Origin: Chryseobacterium gleum
GTDB lineage: Bacteria > Bacteroidota > Bacteroidia > Flavobacteriales_D > Crocinitomicaceae
DNA: 40,741 nt
Direction of reading: 5' to 3'
NCBI GenBank assembly: GCA_945897755.1
Contig: CAMDGH010000015.1
Span: forward strand, 1 to 40,741
The notes beneath the pieces were generated by a model. That model made no database searches. It was not told the origin of the DNA and saw nothing but the letters and a program-made list of their open reading frames with translations. This document shows, piece after piece, positions 17,404-24,992 of this stretch. Within the stretch, counting starts at the first letter, position 1. Each line of letters begins with the position of its first letter. The position numbers and the translations under genes are program-made.

Positions 17404-18197
17404 CACCACATTTTCGGATTAGTAAAATACGTATTAGCCATTCTCATATATTGATCGTGCGTAAAACCACAATTACATTTAGAACTATAATAAGACATAA
17501 TATTACCCACAATTGGATCATAAAATTGATTATTATTGTCCCTTTTAGTTGAAATAAACTTACAATTACCATCTACAAGATACTCAAATACATTTTCATA
17601 AGGATCTGCAGGTGTATCACAAATTAAATCACCACTCGTTTTACAATTAGAGCCATTTACAAGTTCCTCCTTAATAGAACTATTTTCAAAAGTGTGAATT
17701 AATCCAAAATAATGTCCCATTTCATGAGAAATAACCCTACTCCCAAAGGAGCTATACTTCGTTAAGACGATACCATTACTTTGCAAGTTGCAAATAGCAC
17801 CTAAGCCAGCAAAACCAGCAGCATCAAGAGGATCAATTATTGAGTCAACATAATATATATTGATTACATTTTGCTGATTATATTCCTGTTGGAGATGAGC
17901 CCAATGCCCTTTATTCGAATACAATTTATTATACCTAAAGTTGTCTATGTAACGAATATCACATACTTCAAATGAAATGCAAATTTTAGCAAAAACAGCA
18001 TTTAATGAATTAACATTGTCATTTATTACCTGATCTGAAATTGATGTATTACCTAAACTATCTTTTACAACATGAGCAACGACAGAAAACCTTTTATCAA
18101 TACATGGTAATTTAGTTTGAATTTGTGCGTGAAAGGATAAAATAAATCCACTAAATATGGCAGATAGAAAGAATGATAAGATTTTATTGCTGTTCAT
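17403..18197 (-). CDS. M43-family (cytophagalysin/pappalysin-like) zinc metalloprotease
   Basis: 264-residue exported protease. Signal peptide at 1-24 (ILSFFLSAIFSGFILSFHAQ). The zinc site is HEMGHYFGLIH at 158-168 (HExxHxxGxxH), with the Met-turn NIMSYYSSKC at 232-241; preceding GIVLTKYSSFGSRVISHEMG and following CDTPADPY are typical of M43 enzymes. Cysteines at 186, 193, 212, 241 and 243 may form disulfides. The protein stops just after the catalytic domain with no type IX C-terminal sorting domain, unlike many secreted cytophagalysins, so it may stay in the periplasm or leave by another route. First gene of the eight-gene operon; divergent from the adhesin. Likely substrates are unknown; processing of surface proteins is a guess. 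Confidence 0.92.
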   Translation of the reverse strand: MNSNKILSFFLSAIFSGFILSFHAQIQTKLPCIDKRFSVVAHVVKDSLGNTSISDQVINDNVNSLNAVFAKICISFEVCDIRYIDNFRYNKLYSNKGHWAHLQQEYNQQNVINIYYVDSIIDPLDAAGFAGLGAICNLQSNGIVLTKYSSFGSRVISHEMGHYFGLIHTFENSSIKEELVNGSNCKTSGDLICDTPADPYENVFEYLVDGNCKFISTKRDNNNQFYDPIVGNIMSYYSSKCNCGFTHDQYMRMANTYFTNPKMW

Positions 18198-18234
18198 TTT
18201 ACAAATTTAATTATTTTTATCTTTTATTTAATTA

Positions 18235-18278
18235 TAATTATAAGACAACTTATTTTCAAAAGAGTTGTCTTATAATTA
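18235..18278. repeat. 16-bp perfect inverted repeat between divergent protease and adhesin genes
   Basis: TAATTATAAGACAACT at 18235-18250 is matched by its exact reverse complement at 18263-18278, with a 12-nt loop. The neighbours point away from it (starts at 18197 and 18322), so it is not a normal terminator. It could be a regulator-binding palindrome or a hairpin in the adhesin leader. Confidence 0.85.
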
Positions 18279-18321
18279 ATCTTATTTAAAAAAACATCCA
18301 ATAAAAAACAATTATTTACTA

Positions 18322-21300
18322 ATGAAATTTCTATTATTTTTTTTATTCGCTTTTGCCTATACATTTAATGCTATTTCTCAGACAGCAGATGATACAATAG
18401 GATGTGAACCAATGATAGTTAAATTTAAAAGCCCACTTTCAGAGACAAGTGTATATTGGGATTTTGGAGATAATGGCTTTTCCTCTGATTTAAATCCAAG
18501 TCATACATTTAATGAAGGCGAATTTACAGTCAAATTAAAAAAAAGTGAAACAGGCGACATCATTGGAACACTTAAGTTTTATGTTTACAAAAAACCAGTC
18601 ATTTCACTTTTATTCGATAAAAGCACCTTAACAAAAGGATGTGTACCTCTAAAAGTTGGTATGGAGGCGAACATTCCTTCCACTTATCCAACACAAATTA
18701 AATTTAAAACCAATTGGACATTTGGAGATGGCTTAGAACAATTAGATCAAGATTCAACAACTCATATTTATGAAATTAATGGTGTTTTTAATATCGCAAT
18801 TTCTTTAATTTCTGACATTGCTTCCTGTAACACAAATAAAATTTTCGAAAAACAAATTAGTGCATCTAATTTACCCGACACAAAATTCATAACCGATCCA
18901 TTAAGTGCTTCTGCTTGTGAACCACCACTCGATATTTCATTTAATAATATAACAACTTCTAAACTTCCATTGAAATACAAGTGGATATTTGGAACTGAAG
19001 TCCAAACAACGCTAAATCCTACATCAAAGAAATACACTCAAAAAGGAGTTTACCCAGTAAAATTAATTGCTACGGATACCAATGAATGTTCGGCTGAATT
19101 TAGTAAAATCATTTCGATTGGAAAACCAAAAACAATGTTTTCCATTAATGATTCCACCTGCTTATTTTCTCCTCTTAATAAAACGAATATCATACTGAAC
19201 AACACGTCAGATCCTGGAGAATACACATGGACATTTGACTCAGGAACATGTTTATTCAATAATTCAGCTGAAAATGCAAATGAACTTATCCCAATAACTT
19301 CATCTAATGAAATATCCCCCATCATTTCATTTAGCACATCCGGATATCACACCATAAAACTCACGACTAAATTAGGAGATTGTTTTAGTGATAGCATTAA
19401 AACAATCTATATTGAAGATGCAAAAATTAAAATTCATTCATCAAATACTTACTCCTGTCAAAATTCCCTTAGCTCTAATTATCACTCAACAGGAAATACT
19501 AATATTGCATCTTTCAATTGGATTTTTACAAATGGAAGCAATTTAATTTATTCCAATTTAAAATCACCAAGCAACACAACTAAACCAATCGATAGTATAT
19601 ACTCCTATCGAAATGTATTCCTTGTGCCTAGCCACTTATCAGTTATGACAACAGTTGGCTGCTATGCAATTGGAAATCATCATGATACAATTAGCAAAAT
19701 TTGGTCACTTTTCACACCTAATGTTCATTCGGGTTGCAAAAACCTAGAAGTAACATTTGAAGATCTTTCCAACCCACACCTTAAGAAGAAGATTGAAGAA
19801 TGGAATTGGAACTTTGGAGATGGTTCACCTACTTTAACAACAAAAACGAAAGTTCCTCAAACCAAACATACCTATACCAATACAGGCAAATATTCAGTTC
19901 AATTAATTGTAAAAGACGATGCAAACTGCATCGATACCTCCTACTTGATTTCAATAGCAGTAGGTGATGTTTTACCAATTGACTTCACTATGAATAAAAC
20001 AAGTATTTGTAGAGGTGATAGCATTCAATTTGAACCCAACACCACCTCAAAATTTGACTTATGGAACTATAGTTCAAATAAAGAACATACTTCTCAATGC
20101 TTTAAAGAAAATAAGCAAAATATTATATTTAAAGATACGGTAGGAGTTCATGACATTACTCTTACAGGTATATTTAATGGTTGCGAATCAAAAATAACCA
20201 AACAAATTACGGTTAAAGGTCCTATTGCAAACTTTGATTACATTCTAGATTGTAAGACACCTCATAAAATAACACTCATCAATAAATCTCAAGAGGCAGA
20301 TTCATGTGTTTGGCAAGTTGGTGATTCAATATTTCATTCTTTAAAAGACACCACGATTTTTGAGTTTTCCCTAAATGGAAACATAAACATAAAACTGACC
20401 TCTTTTGCTAAAAACGGATGCTTACCTGACAGCACCCAAACAAAAGTTCATATCGGAAAGATAAAAGCAGGACTATCAATTAATTCAACTGTAGAAACAA
20501 ATCCAGGGAAAATACCTGTTCTAGATTCAGGGAAAAAATATGTTTTCGATGGATCATCATCAACAGACGTTTCTACTGATTGTTATCGTGGTTATTCATT
20601 TATTACAGAGAAAGGAGACCGTCCAAACACTTATTCAACTTCAAAAGACAGTTTCTTACTCACAAATCCATTATATCAATTCGTTGGAATGATTGTTAGA
20701 AATGAAAACAACTGTGTAGATACCTTAAAAAAAGAAGTATTGGTAATAAATACGAACGCATTGTTCACAATGATCGACGATAAAACGAAGAAAGATGTTG
20801 ATCTTATTTGCTTACCTGCTAAAATATCCTTTACAGATAAAAGTACTTGCGATACTTCTATTGTAAAATGGTTTTGGGACTTCGGAAACGGAACAACTTC
20901 TACACTTAAATCCCCACCAATACAGGAATTCTTAATCGCTAACGGTGACTCTTTAATAATCAACTTAACCGTAACCAATTTCTTTGGATTCGTTCGTAAA
21001 TACTCAGATATTATTTACGTTTACAAACCTAAAGCAATCATCACATCCAACCCTAGTGTCAACTTCGACAATAAGATTCATATTTGCGCCAACGATTTAG
21101 TTCAATTTTCAGGAACAAAAATTGATTTCTCGAAATATCCTTTTGATTACATGTGGAAATTTCCAGATGGCAATGAAAGTAAGTTTGAAAACACGAATCA
21201 CACTTTTAACCTAGCAATGCCAATGCTAGAAAAAGAAGAATTAGTAAAGTTATTTTTCTCCGAGCAAGTTACTGGATGTAAAGGAGACACATCCATTGTT

Positions 21301-22809
21301 GTTCACATCGAAAACAAACCCATCCCGATCATTACTACTGACAAAGATAATGATGCTGAATTTTGCAATCCATTATCCATTACTTTTTCAAACGAAACAT
21401 CTAAAAAACAATTAAATACAACGTCACTTTGGGATTTAGGAAATGGTGTTATATCATCAATTGATAAACCAAGTTATACTTATCCAAAAGGATTACATAG
21501 TATAAGTTTAATTTTAACCTCTCCTAATGGATGTTCAGATACTGCAAAAAAAACATTTAAAGTTTTAGGGCCTTCGGGTACATTTACATTGTCCACCAAC
21601 TCTATCTGTAAAGGTGACTTAGTTTCACTTAATCTGAAAGATACAATTGACGTTGATTCATTCGTGTGGGACTTTGGCGATGGTAAAATTCAAGAAAACA
21701 TAGCTCCAATAATACATCCATATAACTTTTTACCAAAAACAGGTTTTGCGACCGTAAAATTGATCGTATATGGAAAACAAAAAGTATGTCCATATGTAAC
21801 AGAAAAAAAACTTGACATTAAACAAGTAATTGCAGATTTTGAAATCAAAGATTTGACATCTGGTTCCATAAATGATAGCTTAACTTGTGTTGGTGGTAAT
21901 TTTAGTTTAACTAACACTTCTAAACTTGGAGATATCTTCAAATGGAGCATAAATGGTGAGCTATCTTCAAGTACAAATGCATCTACAAAATTTAAAACCC
22001 CCGGTATTTACGAAGTAATACTTTATATTGGAAATACAAGTTTAGGATGTAAAGACACTATTAAAAAGTTACTCATTGTAAAAGATAAGCCGAAAGTAAA
22101 AGCAATCTCAGATACAATATGTTTAAATCAAGGATTAATAAGCCTAGCAACAGAGGATACGCTTGACATATACAATTACAATTGGACACCTACCATTTTA
22201 ACTCCGAAAAAAACAGAATACTACGTTGTTACAGCAACAGACAAACTTGACTTTTGCTCATCCAAAGATTCTACTCTAATGTTTGTAGTAAAACCATTTA
22301 ATACAATTAAATGGGATACAACAATCATACTTGGAGAAAAAGTTAAACTACCAATTGACAACCAAAAAGGAATATTAACATTCACTTGGACACCACCCGA
22401 TGGACTGAGCTGCTCTAATTGCCCATCTCCAATTGTTCAGCCATTAATTGATACAAAATATACCGTAAAAATCACTGACAATTACTCCTGTTTTTCTGGA
22501 GAAAGTGAATTTAACATCATTGTAAAACCAGAAGCACATATAAAACTCCCTACTACGTTTACACCAAACGGGGACAAAAATAATGACATTATTTACTTAG
22601 AAGGATGGGGAATAAAAAGTTTAACCCAATTTGAAATCTATAATCGATGGGGAGAAATGGTATTTAACACACAAAACATGGAAGAAGGATGGGATGGACA
22701 TCATAAAGGAGAACTTCAAAACAATGATGTATATGCATATAAAGTAATTGCAATCTCTTGGTTTGACAAAGAAATTATAAAAGAAGGTTACATTCACCTA
22801 ATGCGCTAG
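18322..22809 (+). CDS. Giant PKD-repeat surface protein with type-B T9SS sorting domain
   Basis: 1495 residues. Signal peptide (FLLFFLFAFAYTFNAISQ), then a long array of degenerate PKD-like Ig-fold domains recognised by WDFGDNG (about 46), NWTFGDGL (about 133), WNWNFGDGSP (about 494), FWDFGNGT (about 853), SLWDLGNGV (about 1035) and VWDFGDGK (about 1115), each followed by HTF/HTY and a beta strand. Paired cysteines recur near domain borders. The C-terminus (about residue 1405 on) has LPTTFTPNGDKNNDIIYLEG, IYNRWGEMVFNT, GWDGHHKGE and NNDVYAYKV, the gliding-motility-associated type-B sorting domain (TIGR04131-like). It is therefore predicted to be exported by the type IX system and held on the cell surface as an adhesin or matrix protein. 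Partner PorP/SprF and an M43 protease lie on the opposite strand just upstream. Confidence 0.93.
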   Translation: MKFLLFFLFAFAYTFNAISQTADDTIGCEPMIVKFKSPLSETSVYWDFGDNGFSSDLNPSHTFNEGEFTVKLKKSETGDIIGTLKFYVYKKPVISLLFDKSTLTKGCVPLKVGMEANIPSTYPTQIKFKTNWTFGDGLEQLDQDSTTHIYEINGVFNIAISLISDIASCNTNKIFEKQISASNLPDTKFITDPLSASACEPPLDISFNNITTSKLPLKYKWIFGTEVQTTLNPTSKKYTQKGVYPVKLIATDTNECSAEFSKIISIGKPKTMFSINDSTCLFSPLNKTNIILNNTSDPGEYTWTFDSGTCLFNNSAENANELIPITSSNEISPIISFSTSGYHTIKLTTKLGDCFSDSIKTIYIEDAKIKIHSSNTYSCQNSLSSNYHSTGNTNIASFNWIFTNGSNLIYSNLKSPSNTTKPIDSIYSYRNVFLVPSHLSVMTTVGCYAIGNHHDTISKIWSLFTPNVHSGCKNLEVTFEDLSNPHLKKKIEEWNWNFGDGSPTLTTKTKVPQTKHTYTNTGKYSVQLIVKDDANCIDTSYLISIAVGDVLPIDFTMNKTSICRGDSIQFEPNTTSKFDLWNYSSNKEHTSQCFKENKQNIIFKDTVGVHDITLTGIFNGCESKITKQITVKGPIANFDYILDCKTPHKITLINKSQEADSCVWQVGDSIFHSLKDTTIFEFSLNGNINIKLTSFAKNGCLPDSTQTKVHIGKIKAGLSINSTVETNPGKIPVLDSGKKYVFDGSSSTDVSTDCYRGYSFITEKGDRPNTYSTSKDSFLLTNPLYQFVGMIVRNENNCVDTLKKEVLVINTNALFTMIDDKTKKDVDLICLPAKISFTDKSTCDTSIVKWFWDFGNGTTSTLKSPPIQEFLIANGDSLIINLTVTNFFGFVRKYSDIIYVYKPKAIITSNPSVNFDNKIHICANDLVQFSGTKIDFSKYPFDYMWKFPDGNESKFENTNHTFNLAMPMLEKEELVKLFFSEQVTGCKGDTSIVVHIENKPIPIITTDKDNDAEFCNPLSITFSNETSKKQLNTTSLWDLGNGVISSIDKPSYTYPKGLHSISLILTSPNGCSDTAKKTFKVLGPSGTFTLSTNSICKGDLVSLNLKDTIDVDSFVWDFGDGKIQENIAPIIHPYNFLPKTGFATVKLIVYGKQKVCPYVTEKKLDIKQVIADFEIKDLTSGSINDSLTCVGGNFSLTNTSKLGDIFKWSINGELSSSTNASTKFKTPGIYEVILYIGNTSLGCKDTIKKLLIVKDKPKVKAISDTICLNQGLISLATEDTLDIYNYNWTPTILTPKKTEYYVVTATDKLDFCSSKDSTLMFVVKPFNTIKWDTTIILGEKVKLPIDNQKGILTFTWTPPDGLSCSNCPSPIVQPLIDTKYTVKITDNYSCFSGESEFNIIVKPEAHIKLPTTFTPNGDKNNDIIYLEGWGIKSLTQFEIYNRWGEMVFNTQNMEEGWDGHHKGELQNNDVYAYKVIAISWFDKEIIKEGYIHLMR

Positions 22810-22828
22810 GATTATTTTGACAAGGAAT

Positions 22829-22952
22829 AAGACCGTTGCAAAACCCCTAACTCATCATCGTTGAATCAAAAATTTAACATCCTCATTTACACCAGTAAAA
22901 TCAGGTATTAAATTTTTAATGCGCCTCCATTTATAACTTTTGCAACGGACTT
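22829..22952. mobile_element. MITE-like element, copy 1 (non-autonomous)
   Basis: 124-bp element bounded by 15-bp imperfect terminal inverted repeats (AAGACCGTTGCAAAA at 22829-22843; its complement at 22938-22952, one mismatch). A nearly identical element lies at 32374-32493. An inner 10-bp inverted repeat (22868-22877 with 22908-22917) is conserved in both. The minus strand contains a short open frame from the terminal repeat, YKWRRIKNLIP..., ending in VNEDVKFLIQR and TGA. It begins 20 nt after the adhesin stop. Flanks GGAAT and GGTAT may be a degraded target duplication. The parent transposase is not in the window. This element and the hairpin at 23057 account for most of the 301-bp gene-free stretch 22810-23110. 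Confidence 0.8.
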
Positions 22953-23056
22953 GGTATGATTATTTTTTGGTTTTTATTCGTGGGTTTTAAGAACAGATTA
23001 AATAATGATGTAATACCAAAACTACTTATAAATTGAGTCCTTATTTTGATTTTAGA

Positions 23057-23112
23057 AATTATAACTTAAAAAAAAAGCCACTTAAAAGTGGCTTTTTTTT
23101 TAAGTTATAATT
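23057..23112. terminator. Bidirectional terminator between adhesin and zinc-ribbon gene
   Basis: Perfect 27-bp inverted repeat (23057-23083 with 23086-23112). The core AGCCACTT/AAGTGGCT is flanked by an A-run on the left and a T-run on the right, so it works as an intrinsic terminator in either direction. Its right end reaches into the stop codon of the minus-strand gene at 23111. Confidence 0.9.
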
Positions 23113-23857
23113 AAGCAATATCTTGAGGAACCAAAATTCTGCCACAGTGCTCGCAAACAATAATCTTTCTTTTTGTTTTAATATCTGATTGACGTTGTGG
23201 TGGAATCTTATTAAAACAACCTCCACAAGCATCTCTATCTACAAGAACAACAGCTAGTCCGTTCTTCGCATTTTGACGTAAACGATTGTAAGCAACTGTT
23301 AATCGTTCTTCAATATTCGATTTAGCTTTCGTTGATTTTTTATTCAATACATCTTCTTGCGTTTGTGTTTCTGCAATAATTTCATCTAATTCAGCTTTTT
23401 TAACCGCTAAATCACCTTTTCTCAAATCAAATTTTACTTTAGCAACATCTAGCAATTCTTTTTTATTAGCTAAGGTAAATTTTGATTCTTTAATTCTTTT
23501 ATCGTGCAATTTGATTTCTAATTCTTGAAATTCAATCTCTTTATCCAAAGATTCAAATTCACGGTTATTTCGCACATTATTTTGTTGTTCTTTGTATTTT
23601 ACAATTGCAACTTCTGCATCTTTCATTGCATTTTTTCGATCTGTTGCATCTTGTTCGAACTCTTTTATTTCATCTTGTAACTTGTTTAATCTAGTTTCTA
23701 AACCTTCAAGTTCATCTTCTAAATCTTGAACTTCTAAAGGAAGTTCACCACGAATTGTTCTTATTCTATCAATTTCTGAATCAATTTTTTGCAATTGATA
23801 CAAAGCAGCTAGCTTATCTGCTACTGATACTTCCTTTTTAGTTGCTGTTCCAGCCAT
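23111..23857 (-). CDS. C4-type zinc-ribbon coiled-coil protein (COG1579-like)
   Basis: 248 residues. Residues about 8-185 are a long, charged, heptad-like helix pair (LYQLQKIDSEIDRIRTIRGE ... LEDELEGLETRLNKLQ), an antiparallel coiled coil. The C-terminus carries a zinc ribbon with two CxxC pairs: CGGC near residue 211 (DACGGCFNKIPPQ) and CEHC near 235 (IIVCEHCGRIL). This is the PF02591/COG1579 layout, also known in chlamydial CdsZ and Helicobacter HP0958 (FlgZ). Molecular role in Bacteroidota is not established; nucleic-acid or protein binding through the ribbon is likely. It follows the NIF3-like gene after 3 nt, a pairing that suggests a shared function. Normal length. Confidence 0.9.
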   Translation of the reverse strand: MAGTATKKEVSVADKLAALYQLQKIDSEIDRIRTIRGELPLEVQDLEDELEGLETRLNKLQDEIKEFEQDATDRKNAMKDAEVAIVKYKEQQNNVRNNREFESLDKEIEFQELEIKLHDKRIKESKFTLANKKELLDVAKVKFDLRKGDLAVKKAELDEIIAETQTQEDVLNKKSTKAKSNIEERLTVAYNRLRQNAKNGLAVVLVDRDACGGCFNKIPPQRQSDIKTKRKIIVCEHCGRILVPQDIA

Positions 23858-23860
23858 TTT

Positions 23861-24955
23861 CTAAAAGTATTTTATAGGGTTTGTATTTAACTTCGTTATA
23901 TAAAACGCAAATTTAGTAAATTTTTGTGTTAAAACACGATAAATTAAGTCAGAAGTAAATTGCTCACTTTCATAATGGCCAATATCTGCAATAATCAACT
24001 CATTATCAGCATCAAAGAACTCGTGATATTTAAAATCTCCAGTGATAAAAATATCCGCTTTTTGCACCTTAGCTTTATCAAGTAAGAAACTACCTGAGCC
24101 ACCACAAAAAGCAATCTTTTTAATCATTTTACCTTGAAGATTAGTATGTCTTATCACCTCGCAATTAAACGCTTTTTTAAGGTGATTTAAAAAATCAATC
24201 TCTGACATTTCACTATCTAACTCTCCAATCATTCCACTTCCTTCAATTCCCAACTGATTACTCAATAAGACAATATCGTGAGCTACCTCTTCATAAGGAT
24301 GACTCTCCTGCATCGCTTTTATCACAGCAGCTAAGTTGTATTGGCCTACAATTACTTCAATTTTTAGTTCATTCACAAGCGATCTCTCCCCTATTTCTCC
24401 CTCAAATGGATTAGCACCAATCATAGGATTAAACGATCCTTCACCCAGGGATGAAAAACTACACCCTGAATAATTTCCCAATGTACCCGCACCTTTTTCG
24501 AAAAGCGCATTAAGGACAAGCGCTTTATATTCGAGTGGAACAAAAACTGAAAGTTTATACAATTGAGATGGAATTGGATCCAAAATACGGGGATTTAGAA
24601 CTCCTAATCGATTTGCAATTTCCTTATTCACCCCTTCCAAGGAATGATCCAGATTAGTGTGTATTGCATAAATTGAAACACCATTTTTAATGGCTTTCAA
24701 CAAAATCCGATCTAGGTATGAATCATGAGTTATTTTTTTTAATCCTTTAAAAATAATCGGGTGATGAGATATTATTAAGTTGGCACCCAATAAAATGGCT
24801 TCATCTACAACTTCTTCAGTACAATCCAATGAAATCAAAGCTGCATTTACAGCATCATCTTTATTGCCTATAAGTAATCCGCAATTATCAAATGATGCTT
24901 GCAAACTTAAAGGATAACAACGTTCTAAATAAGAGATAATATCGTATATTCGCAT
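23861..24955 (-). CDS. NIF3-like dinuclear metal-center protein (YqfO/YbgI family)
   Basis: 364 residues from the ATG at 24955; upstream in frame there is only a TTG at 24970, which overlaps a -7 promoter match, and homologues begin with MxIxDIxxxLE as here (MRIYDIISYLE). Metal-ligand motifs are LIISHHPIIFKGLKKI and AIHTNLDHSLEGVN near the N-terminus and GDFKYHEF ... ADIGHYESEQF near the C-terminus. A middle insert with ESHPYEEVAHDIVLL corresponds to the PII-like domain of the long (YqfO) form. Members form hexameric toroids; they are often annotated as GTP cyclohydrolase I type 2, a function that is not secure. Cotranscribed with the zinc-ribbon gene downstream. Confidence 0.92.
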   Translation of the reverse strand: MRIYDIISYLERCYPLSLQASFDNCGLLIGNKDDAVNAALISLDCTEEVVDEAILLGANLIISHHPIIFKGLKKITHDSYLDRILLKAIKNGVSIYAIHTNLDHSLEGVNKEIANRLGVLNPRILDPIPSQLYKLSVFVPLEYKALVLNALFEKGAGTLGNYSGCSFSSLGEGSFNPMIGANPFEGEIGERSLVNELKIEVIVGQYNLAAVIKAMQESHPYEEVAHDIVLLSNQLGIEGSGMIGELDSEMSEIDFLNHLKKAFNCEVIRHTNLQGKMIKKIAFCGGSGSFLLDKAKVQKADIFITGDFKYHEFFDADNELIIADIGHYESEQFTSDLIYRVLTQKFTKFAFYITKLNTNPIKYF

Positions 24956-24967
24956 AGCTTTTTTTTT

Positions 24968-24975
24968 CAAAAATA
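24968..24975 (-). promoter_or_regulatory. Candidate -7 element for the NIF3-like gene
   Basis: Minus-strand TATTTTTG matches TAnnTTTG and ends 12 nt before the ATG at 24955. It supports that start over the upstream TTG. It sits in the 37-bp gap to the divergent gene at 24993. Confidence 0.42.
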
Positions 24976-24992
24976 ACTCGATTTACACTATA

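Noticed and set aside
18202-18209. Minus-strand TAAATTTG, a perfect -7 match near the M43 protease start
   Set aside because: It ends only 4 nt before the ATG at 18197, which would make the mRNA nearly leaderless; probably chance in AT-rich DNA.
18768-21950. Several open frames antisense to the PKD adhesin
   Set aside because: They have no signal, domain or neighbour support and arise from the codon pattern of the real gene.
22829-22952. The repeat unit as a small protein gene or riboswitch
   Set aside because: Terminal inverted repeats, a second copy and a possible target duplication favour a mobile element; the short frame starts without an ATG.
22951-23019. Inverted repeat TTGGTAT / ATACCAA next to MITE copy 1
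   Set aside because: Only 7 bp with a 55-nt loop; not present next to copy 2.
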